11,738 nucleotides of DNA from an uncultured Clostridia bacterium (GTDB lineage: Bacteria; Bacillota; Clostridia; Oscillospirales; Ruminococcaceae). This document shows, one piece after another, positions 1-8,104 of this stretch; position 1 is the first letter of the stretch, and each line of letters starts with the position of its first letter. The translations under genes were made by a program, and so were the position numbers. A model generated the notes under the pieces. It saw nothing but the letters and a program-made list of their open reading frames with translations. It was not told the origin of the DNA and did no database searches. The stretch covers positions 1 to 11,738 of the forward strand of contig CALBJC010000116.1 of the NCBI GenBank assembly GCA_937892655.1, read 5' to 3'.

Positions 1-590
1 ATATCAAGGAAGGATGCAGGAATTACAAGATTAAGCTTTAAACGAAGAACTGTTTCAACTACCATATCTATAACTTTTTCATCAACGGTAACAGAATACC
101 AGGGAAAATCCAGGTAGCGAATCCCCCCTCCGTTCTTCCAACCGGTAAGTAAATCTTCATCATTGATAAACACTCCTCTGAATCCAAAGCTTTCCGGTTT
201 TTCAGTTATATCTATATCTGATATTTCAAAAGAATTACGTTTTGTGATTTCCAAATCATTAAAAAGATAACAAGGCTCAACACCGAGAATTTCTTCACAA
301 AAAGTATATATTCCCCACATTGTACCAAGATAGCCGTCTGCGGATATCCTGATTTTATTATTTTCGCTTTTTATTGAAAATCCCTCATCTTTTATAGGTT
401 CACAAGAATTTGTTGTATTTTCTTCAATAATTATACAATAGTCACTTTCATTGCATTTAATTTCAGGCATTACCCCCGATTCGCTTATCCGCTTAAAATC
501 GTTTCTCATATCCTCCACCGCAAGGCGGACATATTTGTTTGTGTTTTTAAGACAAATGCTTATACATTCGTTTTTATTGAATAACTGCAT
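1..590 (-). CDS. GH115-like glycoside hydrolase, N-terminal part (runs off window)
   Basis: The first 196 residues are visible; the 3' end is cut by the window edge. No signal peptide or membrane segment is seen, so the product is probably cytoplasmic. Residues about 60-120 form an N-terminal alpha/beta domain ending in GTMWGIYTFCEEILGV, then EKPESFGFRGVFINDEDLL, which marks the start of a TIM-barrel. This pairing resembles glycoside hydrolase family 115 alpha-glucuronidases and, more distantly, the N-domains of GH67 and GH20 enzymes. Active-site residues of the barrel are not all in view, so substrate cannot be stated. The ATG at 590 is chosen because AAAGGAG lies 9 nt upstream; in-frame ATGs at 623 and 626 lack such a site. 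It is separated from the polysaccharide operon by 154 nt with a promoter-like box. It could remodel the polymer made upstream or be an unrelated catabolic gene. Confidence 0.7.
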   Translation of the reverse strand, partial: MQLFNKNECISICLKNTNKYVRLAVEDMRNDFKRISESGVMPEIKCNESDYCIIIEENTTNSCEPIKDEGFSIKSENNKIRISADGYLGTMWGIYTFCEEILGVEPCYLFNDLEITKRNSFEISDIDITEKPESFGFRGVFINDEDLLTGWKNGGGIRYLDFPWYSVTVDEKVIDMVVETVLRLKLNLVIPASFLD

Positions 591-599
591 AATTTTACA

Positions 600-606
600 C
601 TCCTTT
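600..606 (-). promoter_or_regulatory. Ribosome binding site fixing the hydrolase start
   Basis: AAAGGAG on the minus strand, 9 nt before the ATG at 590. It decides against the in-frame ATG codons at 623 and 626, which have no comparable site upstream. Confidence 0.75.
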
Positions 607-616
607 TTACATATTT

Positions 617-640
617 GACGCATCATGAAAATCTTGCGTC
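617..640 (-). promoter_or_regulatory. Operator-like inverted repeat in the 5' leader of the hydrolase gene
   Basis: GACGCA at one end and TGCGTC at the other form a perfect 6-bp inverted repeat with a 12-nt spacer. It begins about 8 nt downstream of the -10-like box at 649-654, so it would fall at roughly +2 to +26 of the transcript. This is where repressors often bind. The stem is too short and the loop too long for a convincing terminator, and no T-run follows. A binding site for a dimeric regulator is an inference. Confidence 0.35.
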
Positions 641-648
641 GTAATAGT

Positions 649-654
649 ATTATA
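649..654 (-). promoter_or_regulatory. Candidate -10 box (TATAAT) for the hydrolase gene
   Basis: A perfect TATAAT reads on the minus strand about 58 nt upstream of the ATG at 590. At 16-18 nt spacing the -35 region holds only CTAATA-like sequence, a poor match to TTGACA, so the promoter may be weak or activator-dependent. A short GCAC-5nt-GTGC repeat (657-669) lies just upstream of the -10. The rest of the 591-744 gap shows nothing else I can support, including no convincing intrinsic terminator for the operon ending at 745. Confidence 0.4.
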
Positions 655-744
655 TCGCACATTTGGTGCTTTATTAGAGGTAAATTTGTGCATTTCTAAA
701 ACGAACTATTTTTATAAGAAAAGATTTATATGCTCAATTCATTG

Positions 745-1746
745 CTAATTATTCTTTTTTGAAGCAACAACAGCACTTACTTTTTTCACCAGCAATACAG
801 CAAGAATCGAACCAAAAAGCTTCAGAAACATTGCAATGCTTCCGCCTACCAGATAACCAAGCTTGAAAAAAACTCTCCAGTTGATTATCGAACTTTCAAT
901 AGAATGAAAAACAAGCACTGTCATCGTGCACGAGCCATAAGCGCTTACAAGATTCATAAGCGGTAGCTTTTCAATGCTTTTTGCAAAGCAAAATATAGCA
1001 TATGATGTACCCATCGCTACGATCCAATCAAACACAAATAAGTTGTATGACGAGCTTGCATAATCAACACAGGTTTTGAGAACGAAATTTACCACAACCC
1101 CCGCAGCATACAGTAATAATCCCGTTATTAGCAGCGGATAAGATTTGTTTTCTACTAGCTTATAGCGCCTAATTGCTACACCTATATCAAGAAACATTAC
1201 CGCAACAAGCGCTACCTCAATATGCCATGGCAGAGTTACATAGCGCGATATTATCACTCCACCAACTGCAATAACTATTGAAATAATATCTCTATATTTC
1301 AGAGAAAAAATCAATCTGAAAACAACCGAAGCGATAAACAAACACGGCAAAAACCACAATGCACCCACACTGAAAATTTCATACCCTAGTACTGTACTTT
1401 GATATGTTCTGCCAAACAAGAATGCACCAATCCAGCCTATACAGATATTCAAAATATCATATTCGCCCTCAGCTGCATTCAAAATAATATTCTTTATTAC
1501 ATTGAATAGCATTAAAAAGGCGCATGTTGCTGCATATGGAATAATCATTCTGGAAAAATAATTCTTTATGCTTTTAAACATATCTGCCTTATTGCTGAAG
1601 AAATATCCGTATATCATAAAAAATACCGGAACATGAAACGGATGAACAAGGAACTGGATTTCAGCAATGCCGGTATGACCTACTATAATGCAAACAATCG
1701 ATATCGATTTTACAATGTCAGGCCAATTCATTCTTTCTTTAATCAA
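745..1746 (-). CDS. Membrane acyltransferase-3 family protein (EPS O-acyltransferase)
   Basis: A 333-residue polytopic membrane protein of the acyltransferase-3 (OafA/fucose O-acetylase-like) family. Such proteins use an acyl donor to acylate sugars during polysaccharide assembly. Family hallmarks in order: NWPDIVKSISIVCIIVGH with His24, then HPFHVPVFFMIYGYFF (35-50), ALWFLP (129-134), and about ten hydrophobic segments. The start is taken as TTG at 1746, 8 nt after a strong AAGGAGG that overlaps the stop codon of the upstream polymerase gene. The result, MIKERMNW, matches the N-terminus of the related protein at 10289-11314 (MKSNKRIEW). The ATG at 1731 is the fallback start but has only a weak purine tract. 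Longer in-frame starts at 1839 and 1800 would overlap the polymerase gene by 40-80 nt and are unlikely. It is the last gene of the EPS operon. Acyl group and target sugar are unknown. Confidence 0.85.
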   Translation of the reverse strand: MIKERMNWPDIVKSISIVCIIVGHTGIAEIQFLVHPFHVPVFFMIYGYFFSNKADMFKSIKNYFSRMIIPYAATCAFLMLFNVIKNIILNAAEGEYDILNICIGWIGAFLFGRTYQSTVLGYEIFSVGALWFLPCLFIASVVFRLIFSLKYRDIISIVIAVGGVIISRYVTLPWHIEVALVAVMFLDIGVAIRRYKLVENKSYPLLITGLLLYAAGVVVNFVLKTCVDYASSSYNLFVFDWIVAMGTSYAIFCFAKSIEKLPLMNLVSAYGSCTMTVLVFHSIESSIINWRVFFKLGYLVGGSIAMFLKLFGSILAVLLVKKVSAVVASKKNN

Positions 1747-1754
1747 CAACAAAA

Positions 1755-1761
1755 CCTCCTT
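1755..1761 (-). promoter_or_regulatory. Ribosome binding site supporting a TTG start
   Basis: AAGGAGG reads on the minus strand and shares bases with the TAA stop of the polymerase gene (1760-1762). It sits 8 nt before the TTG at 1746 but 23 nt before the first ATG (1731), so it favours the non-ATG start and suggests translational coupling. Confidence 0.6.
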
Positions 1762-2815
1762 ATGAAAAGAGCCATGTTCTGTATGGTGAAAGACCCGCAT
1801 CTTGGATACCTGAAATAGCGAAGTATCCGAAAAATACAATCAGTGCTGCAGAAACGATCATCCTAATTTTCATATCTTTGATTTTTTTAATAGAATTTGG
1901 CAGCAGGATAATATTAAACACGCCAAAAAACATACCCATACGATAGAAATCAGCTACAACAGCAGTTAAGCTCATAAAAATTACCGCTAAACATGATATA
2001 TTGAAATAGACACTGTCTACCTGCTTGTTATCAGAAAACCATCTACAACATATTACAAGTAATAAAATCAGTAGAAAAACATAAAAATAAGTAAGTTGCT
2101 TTGAACCCAACGCACTGGAATATTTTGAATAATACTCATTATTTATATATTTGAACACTAACTTGAAAACACTGGAATTCCATCTGATAACCAAAAAAGC
2201 TCCAACAATAGTTAATACAAATGTTTTCCAATCAAACCTGAATTTTGCAACAAAATATGCAATAATAAATACTATTGCCGTACTATGGAACATCGCCGCC
2301 ACCAAAACCATAATGGCAAATCTTACAAACTTTTCCTTCTTGATATATGAAAATGCGAAAATCAAAAACGCCATCGCAAGACTATGACGAATAAGATACA
2401 TATTTACTAGATATATATGCGTACCAAACAACATAAAGAAGCTCATAGCCGGATACTCTGACTCATTGTAGACAAGCTTGCCGATAGCTATTACCGACGG
2501 TATCGATACACAAATAAGCCAAAGGTACTTGTCTTTACATACATAAGTAAACAGCTTTGTAAGCACTGCAAGCAGATTACCTCTGTAAAACGGATAGATT
2601 TCCAGAACATCAGAAAAACGCATGTTGCTTATTCTCTGGAACATAGGCATATATATATACTGAACATCATTCATGCCAAGGGATTCGCTTCTGAAGCCCA
2701 TCAACAAACATAACAAAACTGTTATTCCAACACAATATATTTTATGATTTCTTGGATTCTTCTTGTGAAATGAAAGAATCCATATTAAAGAAAAGCAAAA
2801 AACATACACAAACAT
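1760..2815 (-). CDS. EpsG-like polysaccharide polymerase (Wzy role)
   Basis: A 351-residue integral membrane protein with roughly ten hydrophobic segments and no soluble domain. It has the signature layout of the EpsG family, which is thought to polymerise lipid-linked repeat units outside the membrane. FRSESLGMND (41-50) is the usual 'FR..G.D' motif of the first outer loop. Arg143 within YLIRHSLAMAF is followed by a helix ending in YIKKEKF, and MFHSTA holds His177. The ATG at 2815 has TGGAG 7 nt upstream. It lies 27 nt downstream of the flippase gene, and its stop overlaps the ribosome binding site of the acyltransferase that follows. The neighbourhood of flippase and glycosyltransferases supports a Wzy function. 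Polymerases of this kind are highly divergent, so linkage specificity cannot be inferred. Confidence 0.85.
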   Translation of the reverse strand: MFVYVFCFSLIWILSFHKKNPRNHKIYCVGITVLLCLLMGFRSESLGMNDVQYIYMPMFQRISNMRFSDVLEIYPFYRGNLLAVLTKLFTYVCKDKYLWLICVSIPSVIAIGKLVYNESEYPAMSFFMLFGTHIYLVNMYLIRHSLAMAFLIFAFSYIKKEKFVRFAIMVLVAAMFHSTAIVFIIAYFVAKFRFDWKTFVLTIVGAFLVIRWNSSVFKLVFKYINNEYYSKYSSALGSKQLTYFYVFLLILLLVICCRWFSDNKQVDSVYFNISCLAVIFMSLTAVVADFYRMGMFFGVFNIILLPNSIKKIKDMKIRMIVSAALIVFFGYFAISGIQDAGLSPYRTWLFS

Positions 2816-2842
2816 AAAATAACTCCAATAACTTGATTTACA

Positions 2843-4309
2843 TCAGTGCTTAACGCGTAAAACCTTTATTTTATCCGTTAAGAATCTGATTGCTTTCCAG
2901 CATATCTCATCTTTTAACAGTATAAGTATGCCAAAATATATTGCTACTGCTATAGGTATACCAATACAGATAATCATCATATTATCTGACAGCATTCGCG
3001 ATGCCGCAAAGCACCACCCACACATAATCAAAGATGAAGCAAGATATTTGTAGCTGCATTTTGGTAACGCAGAAAATAGGTTTATGCCATTTTTGGCAAG
3101 AATAACAGCACCCGCAATACAAACGGTACCTTCAGCAATAAGGCTACCGTATGCCGCGCCGTTATAATCAAAATTATACACAAGGATGATACTTACCACT
3201 ACATTCACAACAGCAGAAATCATCGTAAGTAGCAACACGGTTTTTTCTTTTCCAGTTGGAATCATTATATCCTTCTGAATTATGCTTGAAAGAATTACAA
3301 ACATAAGTACAAAGGAAAGGATTCTCAGTGTGTATATCGATTGTGAAAAGCCATCGCCTGCTATCAGCCATACAATCTGCGGAGCAAAACAAAACATACC
3401 ACAAACCATAGGATATAGAAGAATAGTCTTAAGTTTGATCGCCTTACCGAGCAAGTTTCTGTATCCGGTTTCATTCTTTTCAGCAATCTGCTTTACCATT
3501 CTCGGAAGATATACTGGGCTCATAGCGCTGAAGAATGTAACCAGAATAGTGTTGATTTTTACCGAAACATTATAATAACCTACATCTTCATTACTTGTCA
3601 TCATACCAAGAACTACAGTGTTGAGCGAATTGTATGCATTCATCGCAAATCGCGTACCAAAAAACACTAAAACTGGTATGATATGCACTATAATGTTATA
3701 TCCATCGAACAATCTGAATGATACGTATTTTCGTGCTCGTACAAAATTAAAAACATTGGCGCCCGAGTTTGATATAGTTGAAATGACTATGTATATAATC
3801 AGATCATTCTCATCATGCACAAGTAAAAACAAACCAAGAACAGAGATTATCTGAACAATAATCTGTCTGACGGTTATATACTTATAGTCTTCATATACTG
3901 AGTAAACCCAATCAAGACTAAGTGCTGAAAGACCTACATTTACAGAATATATTGACAGATACAATCTGTAAGTATAAAACTTCGGAATAGTTGCAATAAG
4001 GCAACCGAGTACAATATAGCAAATTATCGTTGACACAAGATTAATTATAAATAATTCCTGTGCAAATTTGCTGAAACGTTCTTTATCATCTCTTATTTTT
4101 GTTCCTTCACGTATGGCATACGTTGAAATACCAAGAGATGCTATCAGAATCAATATACTAACTACTGACTTTACCCACTCATATTCACCAACGCCCTCAG
4201 CTTTGAATATTCTCGTAATATATGGATACGTTATGAGCGGGATAAGAATAGTTATGGTCATACGAATAGTATTGAGCATCGTATTTACCATTATCGATTT
4301 ATTTTTCAT
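2843..4309 (-). CDS. Wzx-type oligosaccharide flippase
   Basis: A 488-residue protein with about 12-14 hydrophobic segments, the usual length for the polysaccharide transporter branch of the MOP/MATE exporter superfamily. The N-terminal region is typical: a first helix running into ITYPYITRIFKAEGVGEYEW (about 26-45), then a helix ending in GISTYAIREGTKIRDDKERF (60-79). It would flip undecaprenyl-diphosphate-linked repeat units across the membrane before polymerisation. The ATG at 4309 comes 2 nt after the TGA of the upstream GT2 gene. AAGGAAG lies about 12 nt upstream, so translation is probably coupled. Its place between the GT2 genes and the EpsG-like polymerase is classic for Wzx/Wzy loci. 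Confidence 0.92.
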   Translation of the reverse strand: MKNKSIMVNTMLNTIRMTITILIPLITYPYITRIFKAEGVGEYEWVKSVVSILILIASLGISTYAIREGTKIRDDKERFSKFAQELFIINLVSTIICYIVLGCLIATIPKFYTYRLYLSIYSVNVGLSALSLDWVYSVYEDYKYITVRQIIVQIISVLGLFLLVHDENDLIIYIVISTISNSGANVFNFVRARKYVSFRLFDGYNIIVHIIPVLVFFGTRFAMNAYNSLNTVVLGMMTSNEDVGYYNVSVKINTILVTFFSAMSPVYLPRMVKQIAEKNETGYRNLLGKAIKLKTILLYPMVCGMFCFAPQIVWLIAGDGFSQSIYTLRILSFVLMFVILSSIIQKDIMIPTGKEKTVLLLTMISAVVNVVVSIILVYNFDYNGAAYGSLIAEGTVCIAGAVILAKNGINLFSALPKCSYKYLASSLIMCGWCFAASRMLSDNMMIICIGIPIAVAIYFGILILLKDEICWKAIRFLTDKIKVLRVKH

Positions 4310-4311
4310 TA

Positions 4312-5322
4312 TCAGTCAGAACTTCCTTCTCTTGCTTTAGGCAATCTGATATGCCTGTTTTTATACTTAACAATGCTTTTTGAAATTATTCCGTTCGGAT
4401 TGATTCTCATCATAAAATTAAATATAATGCGATCCTTGAGCACAAGACTCCTTTTAAATATGCCGTCATATATCAGCCCAATATCATATCTTGATATTTC
4501 TCCTTGCAATCTGTATCGTAGAACATGAGTATATTTAAACATCATTATAAGATTAAGCTTCTTTCTTTGTTTACGATCAATATCATACTTAATATGAGAA
4601 AATGTTGTCATACCAAGAGCAATGTTTGTCATTCTCCACGACTGGTTACTGGTATCTGAAATGGTTACAAGATTAGAATTGACAACTCTGAATTTCGCTT
4701 CCTTTTTATTCAGAAGTGACAATATACTTATCATCTGAGGCATTTTTGTATATCCATAATTATTTTGCACGAAAAGATAATTTCTCATAATGTCAAGGTT
4801 ATACACCTTGTTTGACATAAAAATTATGTCTCCCTGAAGATTGACAATCTCTTTCTTTCCATTTGACATCTGCCAGAATAAATCTATAAACTCATTAAGA
4901 CTTGATATATCAGCATGGTCATCTATAAACTCGCCTAAATCATATAGCGAAAAATGCAAAGCACCAACATCATCATCAAGCATTTTATATATTCTCTCGA
5001 CAGCATCAGGCATAGGAAAATCATCATCTCCCATAAGCCATCCCCACTTTGTCTGCGCAAGCTCAAAAACACCATTTATATTTACTGTTGAACCTACGTT
5101 TGCGTTTCTGATGACAAGCTTTAGTCTGCCTTTGAAAAAATCTTTATATTCACCTAGCGCCTGTGAAACATCATAGTTTGAGTGATTGTCAGAAATTACA
5201 ACAAAAAATTCCTGACATGTCTGCGCCTTAAGGCAACCTAAAAGCTTTAGTAGGCTGTCTTTTCGGTTATATGTCGGAATCATAACTGTAATCATATTAT
5301 GAATATCCATATTGTTTGTCAT
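4312..5322 (-). CDS. GT2 family glycosyltransferase
   Basis: A 336-residue soluble, inverting GT-A fold glycosyltransferase of family 2. ITVMIPTYNRKDSLL (about 11-25) is the nucleotide-binding first strand. ISDNHS (43-48) is the second strand with its Asp. WGWLMGDDDF (93-102) carries the metal-binding acidic triplet at 99-101. The start is set at the ATG at 5322: AAAGGGA lies 9 nt upstream and overlaps the stop of the preceding gene. The in-frame ATG at 5346 would overlap that gene and has no ribosome binding site. It is the last of four glycosyltransferases before the flippase. The C-terminal half is variable and basic, as is common in these enzymes. Donor and acceptor are not deducible. Confidence 0.9.
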   Translation of the reverse strand: MTNNMDIHNMITVMIPTYNRKDSLLKLLGCLKAQTCQEFFVVISDNHSNYDVSQALGEYKDFFKGRLKLVIRNANVGSTVNINGVFELAQTKWGWLMGDDDFPMPDAVERIYKMLDDDVGALHFSLYDLGEFIDDHADISSLNEFIDLFWQMSNGKKEIVNLQGDIIFMSNKVYNLDIMRNYLFVQNNYGYTKMPQMISILSLLNKKEAKFRVVNSNLVTISDTSNQSWRMTNIALGMTTFSHIKYDIDRKQRKKLNLIMMFKYTHVLRYRLQGEISRYDIGLIYDGIFKRSLVLKDRIIFNFMMRINPNGIISKSIVKYKNRHIRLPKAREGSSD

Positions 5323-5336
5323 TTTCTCAATTCCCT

Positions 5337-6188
5337 TTATTTCCATTTTTCTACAAGCTTTGTTTTCAATCCATCAAAAAAACCTTTTTGGATTTTTACA
5401 AGCTTATTTTTCTTTTCACTCTCATAAAAAAGTACGCAAAGCCATTGCTTTGCCACCTGAAAGAAAGACTTTGCTATTTTTTTTGCCGAACCTTGTTTTC
5501 TGGCAAGGTATACAGTATTTCTTGCGATATAGTATTTACGGAACGCAGAATGGTTTTTAACCATCACCTTCCAAAGCAAAAATCTTCGTACCGTAATTCT
5601 GCCTATCTCATGAATCAGAACTACCGAATTCACCCTGAAAATTGAATATCCTTTTTTTCTGATTCGCATACAGATATCAAAGTCCACTCCATCGATAAAC
5701 ATACTCTCATCAAATCCGTTGACTGACTCCCAGGCTTGGAGATTCAACAACGAAGCCGAAGTTATGCATTTTTCAATTTCAGTTACATCTTCGACACCGC
5801 TTACCTGATTAAGATTATGATTTCTATCCTTAATTACCGGACATATGATACCCGATTTATCACTTATATATTTTTTATACTCATCAATAATGCTGTCAGG
5901 ACATACTGAATCCTGATCAAGAGTCAGAACATAGTCAGCACCATTATCCATTGCATACTCACATATCTGGTTGAGTGCTCTTGCTATTCCAAGATTCGTA
6001 TCATTTCTGATAATTTTAATACCTTCATAAGAAGATAACAATTCTTCTGTCTGTTTGATATTATCAGAACCATTATCAATAAAAACTATCTGTTGTGTTT
6101 TTTTATATATCGCATCAACATTTTCCTTCAAGCGATTCATCTCAGGATTAAACAGTACTATCCCTGTGATTATTCTTACTTCTTTCAT
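5337..6188 (-). CDS. GT2 glycosyltransferase, rhamnosyltransferase-like
   Basis: A 283-residue GT2 enzyme resembling bacterial rhamnosyltransferases of the WbbL/RfbF type. It opens with IITGIVLFNPEMNRLKENV, followed by VFIDNGSDN (35-43), NLGIARALNQ (65-74) and VLTLDQDS with the metal-binding D91-x-D93. MFIDGVDFDICMRIRKKGY downstream matches the acceptor-side acidic motif of the family. The close match to the LDQDS subgroup suggests dTDP-L-rhamnose as donor, but rhamnose synthesis genes are not in the window. The ATG at 6188 has AAGGAG 5 nt upstream, and the gene starts 15 nt after the previous stop. It probably acts at the cytoplasmic membrane face on a lipid-linked acceptor. Confidence 0.88.
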   Translation of the reverse strand: MKEVRIITGIVLFNPEMNRLKENVDAIYKKTQQIVFIDNGSDNIKQTEELLSSYEGIKIIRNDTNLGIARALNQICEYAMDNGADYVLTLDQDSVCPDSIIDEYKKYISDKSGIICPVIKDRNHNLNQVSGVEDVTEIEKCITSASLLNLQAWESVNGFDESMFIDGVDFDICMRIRKKGYSIFRVNSVVLIHEIGRITVRRFLLWKVMVKNHSAFRKYYIARNTVYLARKQGSAKKIAKSFFQVAKQWLCVLFYESEKKNKLVKIQKGFFDGLKTKLVEKWK

Positions 6189-6203
6189 TTTGTCTCCTTG
6201 GCA

Positions 6204-7121
6204 TCAATAGCAGCGCAGAATCACAGCAAAGAAATTAACAATATCAACTGATTTGATTCCGCTTTTCAGCTTTCCTGACATTGCAAGTGAAATCGTATTC
6301 TTCAAAGAATCCTTATACCTGAATATCTGTTCTGACAACTCCTTCATATCAGTTGTCATATTATCATAGTAAACCTCTCTAAGTAATAAAACCTGGTTGT
6401 ATCTGCGATTTTTTTGTCCCCCGAAAATATTGGTTACAGATTGTACACGCTTTTTTAAGCCCTTACCATGCTCAGTGACTGTCGTTGTATGACGCCTGAA
6501 ATCTATATAGCTTTGCTCATCAAAAAACACCTTGCCTCCACAAAGCAGACATATATAGTATACCGCAGCATCGTGACTGATTGTATCGCCCATCTTCTCT
6601 GTTATCGAAAACTTGCAACACATCTTAAAAAGCTCTTTATTAAATACCATTGTACAGCCCGCAAGCCTCTGCCTTGAAAGTGCACTTCCAAAATTGATTC
6701 TCAAGCCCTTGAAAGTATTGTCATACATGTGCTCGAGATCCTGATTCACAACATGCAACGCAGAAGTGTACAATTTAAGATCACTATCAAGCTCTTTTAA
6801 CTTTTCTATTGCCCTAATAAGCTTATCAGCCTTCCATACATCATCCTGATCAGCAAATGCATAATAATCATACTGATCATTACTGCTTATGAGCGTGTCA
6901 TAAAAGCTCCTTCTAAAGCCGATATTCTCACCTGCGCTGTACTCTATACAAGCATATTTATCTGCATTTTCTTTAATTATATCCAACGTTGAATCTCTAG
7001 AACCGTCATCTCTGATAACAAGCTTTATCTCAACATCCTTTTGTTGAATAATGCTATTAATCTGCTGCTGAAGATACTTTTCACCATTATAAGTTGACAT
7101 TATTACAAGAACCTTATCCAT
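6204..7121 (-). CDS. GT2 family glycosyltransferase
   Basis: A 305-residue GT2 enzyme of the group found in streptococcal and clostridial capsule loci. VLVIMSTYNGEKYLQQQINS (4-23) is the nucleotide-binding start. LVIRDDGSRD (34-43) holds the second Asp. YYAFADQDDVW (86-96) carries the D91-x-D93-D94 metal site with the VW that is characteristic of this subgroup. Members are often annotated as rhamnosyl- or galactosyltransferases, but specificity is not safe to call here. GGAGG lies 5 nt before the ATG at 7121, which comes 20 nt after the GT8 stop. It is cotranscribed with its neighbours by spacing. Confidence 0.9.
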   Translation of the reverse strand: MDKVLVIMSTYNGEKYLQQQINSIIQQKDVEIKLVIRDDGSRDSTLDIIKENADKYACIEYSAGENIGFRRSFYDTLISSNDQYDYYAFADQDDVWKADKLIRAIEKLKELDSDLKLYTSALHVVNQDLEHMYDNTFKGLRINFGSALSRQRLAGCTMVFNKELFKMCCKFSITEKMGDTISHDAAVYYICLLCGGKVFFDEQSYIDFRRHTTTVTEHGKGLKKRVQSVTNIFGGQKNRRYNQVLLLREVYYDNMTTDMKELSEQIFRYKDSLKNTISLAMSGKLKSGIKSVDIVNFFAVILRCY

Positions 7122-7141
7122 TTGTACCTCCAGATATGAAT

Positions 7142-8104
7142 CTATTGTTTCCTGTTTGCTTTCAACTTCCTTTTGAAAACAAAAGGTCTGATATAATTAT
7201 ACAGTATGCTTACCCCAAATAGTGTTACGGGCTTTGGTAAAATATGACACACCGCACAGTAAATCTTTGAAGCTTTGCTTCTGTTATCTGCTGAAAGCGG
7301 GATTTCTGCCCAAGGAGTCATTTTATAATAACGATCAAATGCATCTTTATGAGGATGATCGCTTTTTTCTATCCACGGTCTTCTTGCAACGTAGAACAGT
7401 CCTGTAAAGTGGGTTATAATAGGATTTTCCCTTGCCTCGTCAAGCTCCTGAGGAGAATAGCTGAATTTATATGGCTTTCTTAGTTTTAGTAATTCTTTGT
7501 AGCTGAATACATATACCAATGAGTTGACATTATATTTTTGATCCAAAACTTTTACCTTTCCTGAGAAAGCATAGTTTAAAAGTGATTGCTCGTTGAATAC
7601 AAAATAGCCGTTTTTCTTGACTATTTCATCAACGAACTTTTGGGTAATATTATCCTCACGCCATTTTTTTACGTTAAGCAAAAGCACACCTGCATTACAG
7701 TAAACACCGTTATCAGATATTTCTACGATCTTTCTGTATTTAGAGCTTAGACAATCGTCAACTCCCGCCATATAGCAGCCTTCAAAATCGGTTTCCCAAA
7801 GCTCATGCAGATCGCCCTCAATTATCGTGTCTGAATCAAGGTATAACACTCTGTCAACATCCTGAGGAACATACTCGGTAACAAATAATCTGTTATAGCC
7901 AAAACCAAGCCAACCTTTTTTACAGGATTTTAGCTTTATTCCAAGTTTATCTGACCAGTCAGGCATATCCATAAATTCGATTGTTCTGCCATATTCTCTT
8001 GAAATTGTTTCAAGCTTCTCTTTGTTCTGACTGCTTATACCACGGCCTATATATAGCACGTGTATTTTATCAAAAGATTTATTATTTTCAAACAATGACA
8101 GCAT
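7142..8104 (-). CDS. GT8 family glycosyltransferase, 5' end displaced by a frameshift
   Basis: The open part from ATG 8104 encodes 320 residues of a retaining GT8 (LgtC/GspA-like) enzyme. It has RVLYLDSDTIIEGDL with the metal-binding D90-x-D92, YCNAGVLLLN (135-144), NEQSLLNY (171-178) and ITHFTG with His232. The protein starts abruptly at MLSLFENN, which in GT8 enzymes is about 20 residues into the fold. The frame continues open upstream to 8164 and encodes the missing first strand, YHSSDSFAGVTAVS, which includes an Asp expected to contact the nucleotide. No ATG, GTG or TTG exists in that stretch. The plausible start (ATG 8174) is in another frame. As sequenced, the gene is probably broken or makes a defective N-terminally shortened protein. 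A sequencing error or an unusual ATT start at 8152 would restore it. Confidence 0.8.
   Translation of the reverse strand: MLSLFENNKSFDKIHVLYIGRGISSQNKEKLETISREYGRTIEFMDMPDWSDKLGIKLKSCKKGWLGFGYNRLFVTEYVPQDVDRVLYLDSDTIIEGDLHELWETDFEGCYMAGVDDCLSSKYRKIVEISDNGVYCNAGVLLLNVKKWREDNITQKFVDEIVKKNGYFVFNEQSLLNYAFSGKVKVLDQKYNVNSLVYVFSYKELLKLRKPYKFSYSPQELDEARENPIITHFTGLFYVARRPWIEKSDHPHKDAFDRYYKMTPWAEIPLSADNRSKASKIYCAVCHILPKPVTLFGVSILYNYIRPFVFKRKLKANRKQ

Noticed and set aside
591..626. In-frame ATG codons at 623 and 626 as starts of the hydrolase
   Set aside because: They would add about 12 residues with no ribosome binding site, while AAAGGAG is ideally placed for ATG 590.
603..692. A 28-codon minus-strand frame (ATG near 692 to TAA near 609) in the gap before the hydrolase gene
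   Set aside because: It has no ribosome binding site, runs through the -10 box and the inverted repeat, and has no recognisable sequence features.
3174..3404. Second minus-strand frame of 76 codons within the flippase region
   Set aside because: It is an out-of-frame shadow of the flippase gene with no family signature.
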